Assembly (NCBI GenBank): GCA_028344335.1
Contig: JAOMAZ010000005.1
Coordinates: 1 to 59,570 of the forward strand
Length of the DNA: 59,570 bases
Direction: 5' to 3'
Source of the DNA: Deltaproteobacteria bacterium
GTDB taxonomy: Archaea; Thermoplasmatota; Poseidoniia; Poseidoniales; Poseidoniaceae
This document shows, piece by piece, positions 38,441 through 46,845 of this stretch; position 1 is the first letter of the stretch; every line of letters begins with the position of its first letter. The position numbers were made by a program, and so were the translations under genes. The notes under the pieces are model-generated. The model made no database searches. It saw only the letters and a list, made by a program, of their open reading frames with translations, and was not told the origin of the DNA.

Positions 38441-40054
38441 TCAGTTTTTTGCTTGAGCCACAGAATCTTTGATTCTCTTGATGTGGCCACGCCCTAATCC
38501 CTTAACTTCACAACCTAATTCGATGTAGCGACGGATAACATCATCCTCGAGGATGCAGAAACAATCGATTACTGCAAATGGCCTGCCGACCAGTTCCACC
38601 ATCTCATCTGGGTCAAGTGTTAGGTATTCTGAATGTGGAACAGCCAATACTACTGCATCCATGTCTGCTAGGCTTTTTGTCAAATCTGATTCAATACCTA
38701 GACTGGAAAGGCCATCTTGGTTACGGAAGAATTGCTTCTTGCCGTGGGCATCTTCATCTTGTCCTTCAAATTCATCCCAATTCTGGACGTAGGGGTCGTG
38801 GACGCTAACCAACGCGCCCATCTCTGTCAACTTTCTAACTACTAACTCTGAACCACTGTAGCGTGTATCTCCTACGTCTTGGCGATAAGATGCTCCACAG
38901 ACTAGAATTTCTGCACCACCGGTGTTCTTTCCCATGTTCCGAAGAGTATCTCTGGTGATTTCAGCAGCATGTAGTCCCCTTGTATCGTTGATGTCGATTG
39001 CGAGCGGTGTTATCTTGAAGATATCATCATTGAAACCAAGGATGTTTCCATACGACCAATGTCCTAATCCCCCATCCTTTGGAAGACAATATCCACCAAT
39101 CCCAGGGCCGGGGAATATCATGTTACTATGGGTCGGTCTCATCTTGATGGCTTTGATGACCTTGGCAATATCGACTCCATTCCTTTCAGCAAATGTACTC
39201 CATTCATCCATGTAGGCAAGGATAGTAGCGCGGTATGAATTTTCCATGATTTTTGTAGTCTCGGACTCGATTGGTCTATCCATAACAGTTAGTGGGAATT
39301 CATCGGTGTTCAGAACCTCGTGCAGGAACTTGGTCACCCTTGCTCTTGACTCCTTGTTAACTCCTGAACAAACTCGCCAGAAATCACGAATTGAAGACAC
39401 ATACTCTCTTCCTGGCATGACTCGTTCGAACGAATGTGCCAGCAGGGGCTCGGTCTCTATTCCACGGTCCTTGAAGGCTTTCTTGAGGATTGGCCATGCA
39501 ACATATTCGGTAGTTCCAGGTGCTACAGTGGTTTCGATTAGAGTTAGGGCCTGAGCAGGCTTCTTGCTGCCGATAGTGCGCATTGTTGCTTCTAACGCCT
39601 TAACATCGGCAGTTCCGTTGCGGACATTCCCAAGTTCATTTTTGATGTAATCACATTGTACATCGACGATAACGCAATCTGCTAACTTTAGGCAATCATT
39701 ATTGAAAGTGGCAATGAATGATTTCTTTTCACTGATAGTTCGCTGAATCAACTCTGCAACTTCAGGGTCCTCAGCTTCTAATGGGCTGACTCCCGTGTTT
39801 AGGATTGGTACCTTCCAGAAACTGCGTACCGACGGTCTTTGACAGCCGATGACGAATTTTCCAGGCACGTCTGCTACGATTGCGGCCATAACAATACCAA
39901 CGAACCCCATTCCCATTACTACAACGATTTCATCACCGCGTTCCCGGGCTTCGGATGTTAGTGCCTTGATTTTCACTAAATCTTGTACTATTTCCTGCTC
40001 ACTTGGAAGAGGGAATTCTCTACCATCTGGTGCTGTTGAAACTGTGTTGGTCAT
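38441..40054 (-). CDS. Nucleotide-sugar dehydrogenase (UDP-Glc/UDP-ManNAc dehydrogenase family)
   Basis: VVVMGMGFVGIVMAAI; LIETTVAPGTTEYV; IMENSYRATILAYMDEW; catalytic GPGIGGYCLPKD. Confidence 0.88.
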   Translation of the reverse strand: MTNTVSTAPDGREFPLPSEQEIVQDLVKIKALTSEARERGDEIVVVMGMGFVGIVMAAIVADVPGKFVIGCQRPSVRSFWKVPILNTGVSPLEAEDPEVAELIQRTISEKKSFIATFNNDCLKLADCVIVDVQCDYIKNELGNVRNGTADVKALEATMRTIGSKKPAQALTLIETTVAPGTTEYVAWPILKKAFKDRGIETEPLLAHSFERVMPGREYVSSIRDFWRVCSGVNKESRARVTKFLHEVLNTDEFPLTVMDRPIESETTKIMENSYRATILAYMDEWSTFAERNGVDIAKVIKAIKMRPTHSNMIFPGPGIGGYCLPKDGGLGHWSYGNILGFNDDIFKITPLAIDINDTRGLHAAEITRDTLRNMGKNTGGAEILVCGASYRQDVGDTRYSGSELVVRKLTEMGALVSVHDPYVQNWDEFEGQDEDAHGKKQFFRNQDGLSSLGIESDLTKSLADMDAVVLAVPHSEYLTLDPDEMVELVGRPFAVIDCFCILEDDVIRRYIELGCEVKGLGRGHIKRIKDSVAQAKN

Positions 40055-40285
40055 CTAATCCCATCCCATAGCGGCTGCGTTGCGCCCGCTTCGTTGTTTT
40101 CCGGCGGCGGCAGATATGGTATCAATATTACCGAGGTATGAAAGGAACATGGAGATATTGAGTATGTACATAGAAAGCATTAGTGGTCCTGTTTTATTCA
40201 AATACTTGAAGAAGGAAACAGCGCTGGACGTGTTGGAAAGCAACTAGGAGAGAACCATCTTTCTTGAGATGACACAATCAAAATA

Positions 40286-41119
40286 GTGGGCACGGTGAGG
40301 AAGGTGGATACTAGGTCAATTACAAATGCTGCTTGCATTGACACCCTTTTTGATAAAAAGAAATCAATTATTTTAGATTTAAGAATAGCCAACTTCATTG
40401 TTAAAAAGAGAAATCTAGCTATAATGAAATCTTTCAGATTAGGTGCAATTTGGAATATGTTGGACCCTTTGCTCCATTCACTAATTTATTTATTTGTTTT
40501 CACGGTGATAAGGTATAATTCCCATCCTGGAAATTTGATGATTGGTATTGCACTGATAAGAGGTCTTCAACAGAACCTCATATACGGGGCCAGTTCAAAT
40601 CTGGATTTCACCGCGGGATTGAAGATTGAAAGAGTAAGAAGTAGAGCTATTGTCCTTTCAGAATTATTCTATGTTGTTCAAACATCATTCTACCTTTCTT
40701 TTGGAACTGTCCTAGTGTTGTTATTATTGGATGCATCATACTGGGTAATACCATTGATGCCATTATTCTGTATTCTCAATGGATTAGTCTGGTATTCATT
40801 TGGTAGGGTGTTATCCCCAATCGTACAGACATTACCTGATTTCAAGAAAATCGTCACATATTTTGGAATGATGATGTTCTATGGCAGCCCAGCGTTATAT
40901 CCATTGAGTATGACTAGGGGAATTCATCGACAAATTAATTTGTATAATCCGTTTGCTTTCATTTCAGAACCTGCTAGGTATATGGCCTTCGGTAGTGATT
41001 CCCACCGGTTGTTGGACCCATTTGTTGGAGTAATAATATTCACCATCGCAACCTTTTCCCTTGTCTTTGGGTTGTATATGATAGATAAACAACGGTGGAG
41101 GTGGTCGACATGGAATTAG
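40286..41119 (+). CDS. ABC-2 type polysaccharide export permease (Wzm/TagG-like)
   Basis: IMKSFRLGAIWNMLDPLLHSLIYLFVFTVI; six-TM profile; followed by the ATPase with short overlap. Confidence 0.82.
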   Translation: MGTVRKVDTRSITNAACIDTLFDKKKSIILDLRIANFIVKKRNLAIMKSFRLGAIWNMLDPLLHSLIYLFVFTVIRYNSHPGNLMIGIALIRGLQQNLIYGASSNLDFTAGLKIERVRSRAIVLSELFYVVQTSFYLSFGTVLVLLLLDASYWVIPLMPLFCILNGLVWYSFGRVLSPIVQTLPDFKKIVTYFGMMMFYGSPALYPLSMTRGIHRQINLYNPFAFISEPARYMAFGSDSHRLLDPFVGVIIFTIATFSLVFGLYMIDKQRWRWSTWN

Positions 41120-41826
41120 ATGATGACTTTGTAATTTCAGTCAGTGATTTATCGATAGTCTATCGGGGAAGGGCCAAAAAACTAATCGGTAGAGGTAAAA
41201 TCAGAGAAGTGAAGGCTCTTAATAAAATTTCATTCCATATAAAAAAGGGAGAACTAGTTGCAGTACTAGGCAAAAATGGATCTGGAAAAACCACCTTACT
41301 GGGGGCTATCGGAGGTTATTTCAGACCCGAATCAGGAACAGTCAATACCCGCGGTAGGGTTTATACATTGAAAGGAGCAAATCCAGGTTTGGTACCTCAC
41401 CTCTCACCGAGGGAGAATATTAGGATGATGAGCCAAATATATGGCGTTTCTAACCAAGAAAGAGAAGAGTTTGAGAAACAAGTGGAAGAGTTTTGTGACC
41501 TCGGGGAAGCATATGATCGGGATTTCAGCTCATTGTCTACAGGGATGGCGGGCCGAGTTGGTTTTGGATTTACTACCAGTTTAACACCTGAAATATTGTT
41601 AATGGATGAAACTCTAGGAGTTGGTGATGTGGAATTTAGAAAGAAGGCTGAGAAAAAAGCCATGGAATTCATGGAAAAGGGTGAGACAATTTTATTATCC
41701 ACTCATTCATTAAATCTTGCAAAAACAATGTGTCAGAGGGGATTGGTACTAGATAAAGGAGAATTGGTATTCGATGGGCCTTCAGAAGATGCCGTAGATT
41801 ATTATCTTAAGGAGATAATCAAGTGA
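41110..41826 (+). CDS. ABC-type polysaccharide export ATPase (Wzt/TagH-like)
   Basis: Walker A VLGKNGSGKTTLLGAIGG; signature-like FSSLSTGMAGRVGFG; Walker B EILLMDETLGVGD. Confidence 0.93.
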   Translation: MELDDDFVISVSDLSIVYRGRAKKLIGRGKIREVKALNKISFHIKKGELVAVLGKNGSGKTTLLGAIGGYFRPESGTVNTRGRVYTLKGANPGLVPHLSPRENIRMMSQIYGVSNQEREEFEKQVEEFCDLGEAYDRDFSSLSTGMAGRVGFGFTTSLTPEILLMDETLGVGDVEFRKKAEKKAMEFMEKGETILLSTHSLNLAKTMCQRGLVLDKGELVFDGPSEDAVDYYLKEIIK

Positions 41827-42850
41827 GGGACTCCAGACCTTTTTCAAGAATTGAAACACCCACGGACCAATCCATCTTTTCAATAGCATCATTTCTTGCA
41901 CATGCTCTTAGTTTGAGGTCGGAATAGCATCCCACTGCAGATTCAATTGCTTGAGTAATTCCGTCCTCCAAGAATAACCAATCAGTATCGAAGGGGACAT
42001 TATTACCAGGGTGGTCGACACCTGCAACCAGTAAACCCGCTGCAGCATATTCTGCTAATTTCAGGGGACTAGCAGTCCTCCAAATTTCCAAATCGGGCAT
42101 CGGGAGGAGCCCGACGTCGCATTTACTCAATAAGTCTGGAACCTGTTCACTATCAACAGAATTCAGAAATACTATTTTATCATCATGAGCCCATTTTAAT
42201 TTCATTGAAGCCAATGCAGTTCCTTTTCCAATTACCATTAATTCACCACCAGCAGCAATTACCTGTTGAGGTAAATCAACCAACCCCCTGTTTAAATCAA
42301 CCCTTCCAAGATAAACAAACCGAGGAGTATCATTACAGGAAATCGGGGATTGGAATTTACTAGAATCAACCCCAGCCCTCAAAATGTCAATTTCTGCCGA
42401 AACGTGATTAATATTTTCAATATACTTTTTATGTTCTTGAGAAACAACCATTCCGCGCTTTGACATTCGCCATGCTTGTTTCCAGTATTTCCATTGGAGT
42501 TTGGCAAACAGGCCATTATCCGCCGGCGGCCCTCTATCAACCAGATACCAAGGTAATTTGGTTTTTTTCAGCCATGAAGATAGAAATGGCGCTAACCTCC
42601 AATCAACCATTATAATATCCGAGTTAGGTATAATTTTCTTTACTGAGTTAGCAACACTCTTGGACTGAAACCCCTTAATTTTAGTTCTTTTCAACATTAG
42701 GTGTTTGAACTTGTTCCCATTAGGGCACACCCCCGGGCAAGCAAGAGTGATATCATGCCCGAGTCTAGCAAGGCCGTTTGCCAATGAAATTTGCGTGGTT
42801 TGACACAAGTCCTCATCAAGGACCCTCCCACTTACCCAAAGAACTCTCAT
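41819..42850 (-). CDS. Glycosyltransferase (GT4-like)
   Basis: MRVLWVSGRVLDEDLCQTTQISLANGLARLGHDITLACPG; RFVYLGRVDLNRGL; SPLKLAEYAAAGLLVAG. MRVLW start at 42850 preferred to 42949. Confidence 0.8.
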   Translation of the reverse strand: MRVLWVSGRVLDEDLCQTTQISLANGLARLGHDITLACPGVCPNGNKFKHLMLKRTKIKGFQSKSVANSVKKIIPNSDIIMVDWRLAPFLSSWLKKTKLPWYLVDRGPPADNGLFAKLQWKYWKQAWRMSKRGMVVSQEHKKYIENINHVSAEIDILRAGVDSSKFQSPISCNDTPRFVYLGRVDLNRGLVDLPQQVIAAGGELMVIGKGTALASMKLKWAHDDKIVFLNSVDSEQVPDLLSKCDVGLLPMPDLEIWRTASPLKLAEYAAAGLLVAGVDHPGNNVPFDTDWLFLEDGITQAIESAVGCYSDLKLRACARNDAIEKMDWSVGVSILEKGLESLT

Positions 42851-42947
42851 CTTATTCAAAGCAACGAATAGTTCATGATTCAATACATTGACTGTTACCC
42901 AGTCTTCTTTTAAGATAATATCAAGACATTTGGTTGATTGGCACACC

Positions 42948-44291
42948 ATGATGACTGAAGATACTCAGTCCGAGATTCAGCCAAGAGACTCCAATGAGCG
43001 CATGGCGAAACAATATCAAAGAGAAATAAGTAGACTTAGATTATCACCTTCTTTCAGAATAGGTACCCATATTGTCAAAGCATTTGAGCGGCCCTGGAAA
43101 TTACTCTTCATTTGGATTTCACTTCCAGTTCTTCTCTGGAAAGTGGCAATGGAACGTTTGGGAAGAAGAGAACCTGTTTATGATGGATTACACCTGCCAC
43201 CGGCAAGTGAAACAAGAAATTGCATTATCTTGTTTCCTACAAATGGCGTCGGTTTTGGCCATTTCACAAGGATGTTGGCAGTTGCAAGAAGTCTCAGAAA
43301 AGCCGATCGGAATTTGGAAATAGTATTTTTCACTACTATGCCCACATTACATATATTGACTGAAGAAGGATTTCCTGCCTACCATGTTTCAGGTAAAAGT
43401 CATTTTTCCGATATGGAACCCAAGGCTTGGAATTCTGTATGTGAAGAATTATTGCTCAACGTTTTTGCAATTCATCGGCCCAAGGCTTTTGTGTTCGATG
43501 GAGCTTTTCCCTACAGGGGTATGCTTAATGCCATCAAGAACCAAGATGAGATGCTGAAAATATGGATGAAGAGAGGCACTTTGAAATCCAATGCAAGTTC
43601 GATACCTGTTGGCTCGGTCCAACATTTTGACACTATTATCACGCCGAGCGATGGTTCTTCAACTAAACTCGAGGCTGTTGAAGGTGTTGAGATGATGGCA
43701 TGTGACCCAATTGTCTTAGCTTCCAAAGAAGAATTATTACCTCGCCATGTATTACGTTCACGTCTTGGAATACCTGATGAGGCAATCCTTGTCTATGTTC
43801 AACTTGGTGCAGGTAGGATAAATGATATTGAATCAGAAATCAGGATGACAATTGACACCTTGATGGAAAATCAAGATGTATATGTTGTCATAGGAGAATC
43901 TATGATAGGCGAGAGAATTGAGTTCAACCATTCAAGGGTTAGAATATTAAGAGATTATCCAAATTCTTTTTATTTCAACAGTTTTGATTTTGCAATCATT
44001 GCCGGTGGGTATAATTCAATTCATGAAGTAGTACGTTTTCAATTACCAAGTATTTGTTATCCAAATATGAATACAGGTAAGGATGACCAATTGATGAGGG
44101 CCAGATTGATTGAGGAGGCAGGAGGAATAGTTGTGGTTAAGCATAGGACAAAGAGAGCAATCAAAGAAGCCATTGTCAAGATGCTTGATTCAGAGTTTCG
44201 AACCAAACTTGGAAATGACTCTAGTGAAATTAACCTAGAAGACGGCTCCACGGAGGTAGCCAGTTGGCTGGTAAATCAGATATCTATGTAA
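42948..44291 (+). CDS. MurG/GT28-like glycosyltransferase
   Basis: IILFPTNGVGFGHFTRMLAVARSLRK; NSFDFAIIAGGYNSIHEVVRFQLPSICYPN; start at MMTEDTQSE. Confidence 0.75.
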   Translation: MMTEDTQSEIQPRDSNERMAKQYQREISRLRLSPSFRIGTHIVKAFERPWKLLFIWISLPVLLWKVAMERLGRREPVYDGLHLPPASETRNCIILFPTNGVGFGHFTRMLAVARSLRKADRNLEIVFFTTMPTLHILTEEGFPAYHVSGKSHFSDMEPKAWNSVCEELLLNVFAIHRPKAFVFDGAFPYRGMLNAIKNQDEMLKIWMKRGTLKSNASSIPVGSVQHFDTIITPSDGSSTKLEAVEGVEMMACDPIVLASKEELLPRHVLRSRLGIPDEAILVYVQLGAGRINDIESEIRMTIDTLMENQDVYVVIGESMIGERIEFNHSRVRILRDYPNSFYFNSFDFAIIAGGYNSIHEVVRFQLPSICYPNMNTGKDDQLMRARLIEEAGGIVVVKHRTKRAIKEAIVKMLDSEFRTKLGNDSSEINLEDGSTEVASWLVNQISM

Positions 44292-44294
44292 TAT

Positions 44295-45581
44295 TCATTG
44301 CTTGGAAATTAGTGCTGCTAATTTTTCTTGAGCCTTGATACATTTTTTTGATGTCAAAAACTTATCCATATTCCAAGAATTGAGTTTAGCAACCCCTGCT
44401 TCGTCCATTCTTCCGAGGTAAAATTCGAGCTTTTCTGCTATATGTTCTCTCATCACTTCAGGTACCAATTCAAGAGAGCCATCAAACCAATTTTCTAACC
44501 AGCCAAGTTCCATTGATTTGTCTAAGACCCGTTGCCCCAAGGTATCGATGAAAAGGTCTCCTTTAGGCAACCTTTGGACAGCATATGCAATGATATTTTC
44601 ATGTTTTATTGGTATTTCAATTAAATATTTTACCGCCTCCTTAATCGAGAAAAGTGATTCCATATTTGGAACCGATTGCATATCTAGTTTCAAGGCGACT
44701 CCAAGTAGTCCTTTTCTGAAACACTTCCAACAATCCCAACATGGAACTTGCCACTTTCCTCTAATACAAGATTGAGCAACATAACCAAGAGGAGCCTTTT
44801 CAATGATCAACCTTGTACCAACTTCACTGACTCCAGCAACCGGTAAAGCCATTGGAATTCCAGCCCCAGTGAAAAGCGTCCCCCATAATCTCCAATGTGA
44901 TAGATTGGGGTAATCTCTGAATAATCGGTGTCCAGTTCCATATGAACTTTCTAATATTGTCCCAAAGGAAATTGAATTAAGGTTTAACACAGAAGCCAAA
45001 AAAACTGCTGGAATTGCATTTGCAACATCGGTAGGGAAGCCAACTGGGTCTCTGATGTGTTCAACATCACATTCTATGACCTGCATGTTGAAGCCCAGGA
45101 GTTTCAATTGTCTACAAGATTCAATCGCTGCTGATTTATCATAGAGTGAGCCTTTCTTATCAGGCCTATCCATGAATATTGGTACAGTTGTTGCAGGCAT
45201 GACAGCAAGAGCAGCGGTTGAATCAGCCCCTCCACTGAATGCAAGTCCAGGTGAGGAATCATCAGAGGCATTCCATGCTTCCAACTCCTCGTCTACAGGG
45301 GAGCATTTGTAACGGCTAACAACTTGGGTGGCTTCAAAGAACCTTTTCGAAACCGGCTTTGGAAAAATCATTTCCCCACGGGTGAAAGGATGTATTGTTA
45401 AGATAGTGATTAATGCCAAATGGTCTGGATGGATTTTCTTAGCGTCTACTCCATCTGGGATTTTTATTTTCATTTTCCTACCAATTAACTTGTAATGTTC
45501 AACAGGATGAACGGGGTCCTCTTTACTTGGTTCAAATTTAAACCGAATATAACCGTCTTTTATTTGGGTTGAAGTTTTCAT
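44295..45581 (-). CDS. PP-loop ATP-pyrophosphatase-like protein (DUF6395-like)
   Basis: PP-loop LAFSGGADSTAALAVMP; QVPCWDCWKCFRKG cysteine cluster. Confidence 0.65.
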   Translation of the reverse strand: MKTSTQIKDGYIRFKFEPSKEDPVHPVEHYKLIGRKMKIKIPDGVDAKKIHPDHLALITILTIHPFTRGEMIFPKPVSKRFFEATQVVSRYKCSPVDEELEAWNASDDSSPGLAFSGGADSTAALAVMPATTVPIFMDRPDKKGSLYDKSAAIESCRQLKLLGFNMQVIECDVEHIRDPVGFPTDVANAIPAVFLASVLNLNSISFGTILESSYGTGHRLFRDYPNLSHWRLWGTLFTGAGIPMALPVAGVSEVGTRLIIEKAPLGYVAQSCIRGKWQVPCWDCWKCFRKGLLGVALKLDMQSVPNMESLFSIKEAVKYLIEIPIKHENIIAYAVQRLPKGDLFIDTLGQRVLDKSMELGWLENWFDGSLELVPEVMREHIAEKLEFYLGRMDEAGVAKLNSWNMDKFLTSKKCIKAQEKLAALISKQ

Positions 45582-45590
45582 ATCTTCACC

Positions 45591-46595
45591 TCACCCTAGG
45601 TTATTCCAATACCAATCAATTGAAATTTCCATCCCTGAATTCAAATCGTGTTCAGGTTTGTATTTCAAATATTGTTTAGCAGCGGAAATATCCGCTAATG
45701 AATGTTTAATATCACCAGGGCGTTCTTCAACAAATTTGGATTCAACATTTTCAATTTTCGAATCAAATTTCATCAATGAGGAACGAATCAATTCGAACAT
45801 CTGGTTTACTGTCACTCTCTCCCCATAAGCAATATTGAAAACTTTTCCAGCAGCATCAATTTCTGCTTTGAACAGCGCATTGATGTTTGCTTGAATTACA
45901 TTATCGATATAGGTGAAATCTCTGGACTGTTCCCCATCTCCATGAATTGTTGGCGATTGATGCCTGATCAACATCTTGACAAACTTTGGAATCACTGCCG
46001 CATATGCGCCATCTGGGTCTTGTCTCCTCCCAAACACATTGAAATAACGCAAACCAATCATTTCCATACCATAAAGTTCAGTGAATACCTTTGCATAAGA
46101 TTCTGAAATACATTTTGTTACTGCATATGGCGAAAGCGGAACCCCTGTTTTTTCTTCCACCTTTGGTAATGTTTCTTCATCACCATAAACAGAGGAACTT
46201 GAAGCATATGCAACTCGCTTGATTCCTTCCTTCTTTGCTGCCCAAAACACATTCAATGTACCATTGACATTGTGGTCATTGGTAGCAATTGGGTCTTCAA
46301 TAGACCTAGGGACTGATCCTAATGCAGCCTGGTGGCAGACGTGTGTGCAACCCTTGATTGCCCCCTCAAGCAATTCTTGGTTTCTAATGTCTCCCTCGAT
46401 GAAAGAGAACCTGTCATTCTGTAAAAGTGATTTGATATTATGTACATGTCCAGTTATCAGATTGTCAATACATACTACTTCAGCACCACAGCTAATCAAA
46501 TATTCACAAATATTTGAACCTATGAAGCCCGCTCCCCCTGTGACAAGTACTCTTGTTCCAGTGTATGAATTCTCCATCATTACCCCCCATGTCAA
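45591..46595 (-). CDS. NAD-dependent nucleotide-sugar epimerase (SDR, WbpP/GalE-like)
   Basis: VLVTGGAGFIGSNICEYLI; SSSSVYGDEETLPK; YAVTKCISESYAKVF; internal Met at 46580/46577 possible. Confidence 0.92.
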   Translation of the reverse strand: MTWGVMMENSYTGTRVLVTGGAGFIGSNICEYLISCGAEVVCIDNLITGHVHNIKSLLQNDRFSFIEGDIRNQELLEGAIKGCTHVCHQAALGSVPRSIEDPIATNDHNVNGTLNVFWAAKKEGIKRVAYASSSSVYGDEETLPKVEEKTGVPLSPYAVTKCISESYAKVFTELYGMEMIGLRYFNVFGRRQDPDGAYAAVIPKFVKMLIRHQSPTIHGDGEQSRDFTYIDNVIQANINALFKAEIDAAGKVFNIAYGERVTVNQMFELIRSSLMKFDSKIENVESKFVEERPGDIKHSLADISAAKQYLKYKPEHDLNSGMEISIDWYWNNLG

Positions 46596-46845
46596 GATTA
46601 GTTATCATATCATCTGCTTCACCTTTCCGAGTTTGATTGAATACATAGAGACATTAGGACATCGGAAAGTTGTAATGGGGAGATATGGGAGATTAGCATG
46701 GCCCATACCAATCCCCTCATTCTCAACCGGATTCATTATTGCACCAACAGAGGCTCTACTTTTATTCAAGTAGTTAAGGTATCATCTATTTTATTAATGG
46801 GTATTAGATTCCTTTCCTTTTTCGCATTACAGTCGAAAATCATTA

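Noticed and set aside
40149-40247. 32-aa plus-strand sORF (MEILSMYIESISGPVLFKYLKKETALDVLESN) upstream of the ABC exporter
   Set aside because: No strong RBS, coupling or motif support; cannot be separated from chance without conservation data
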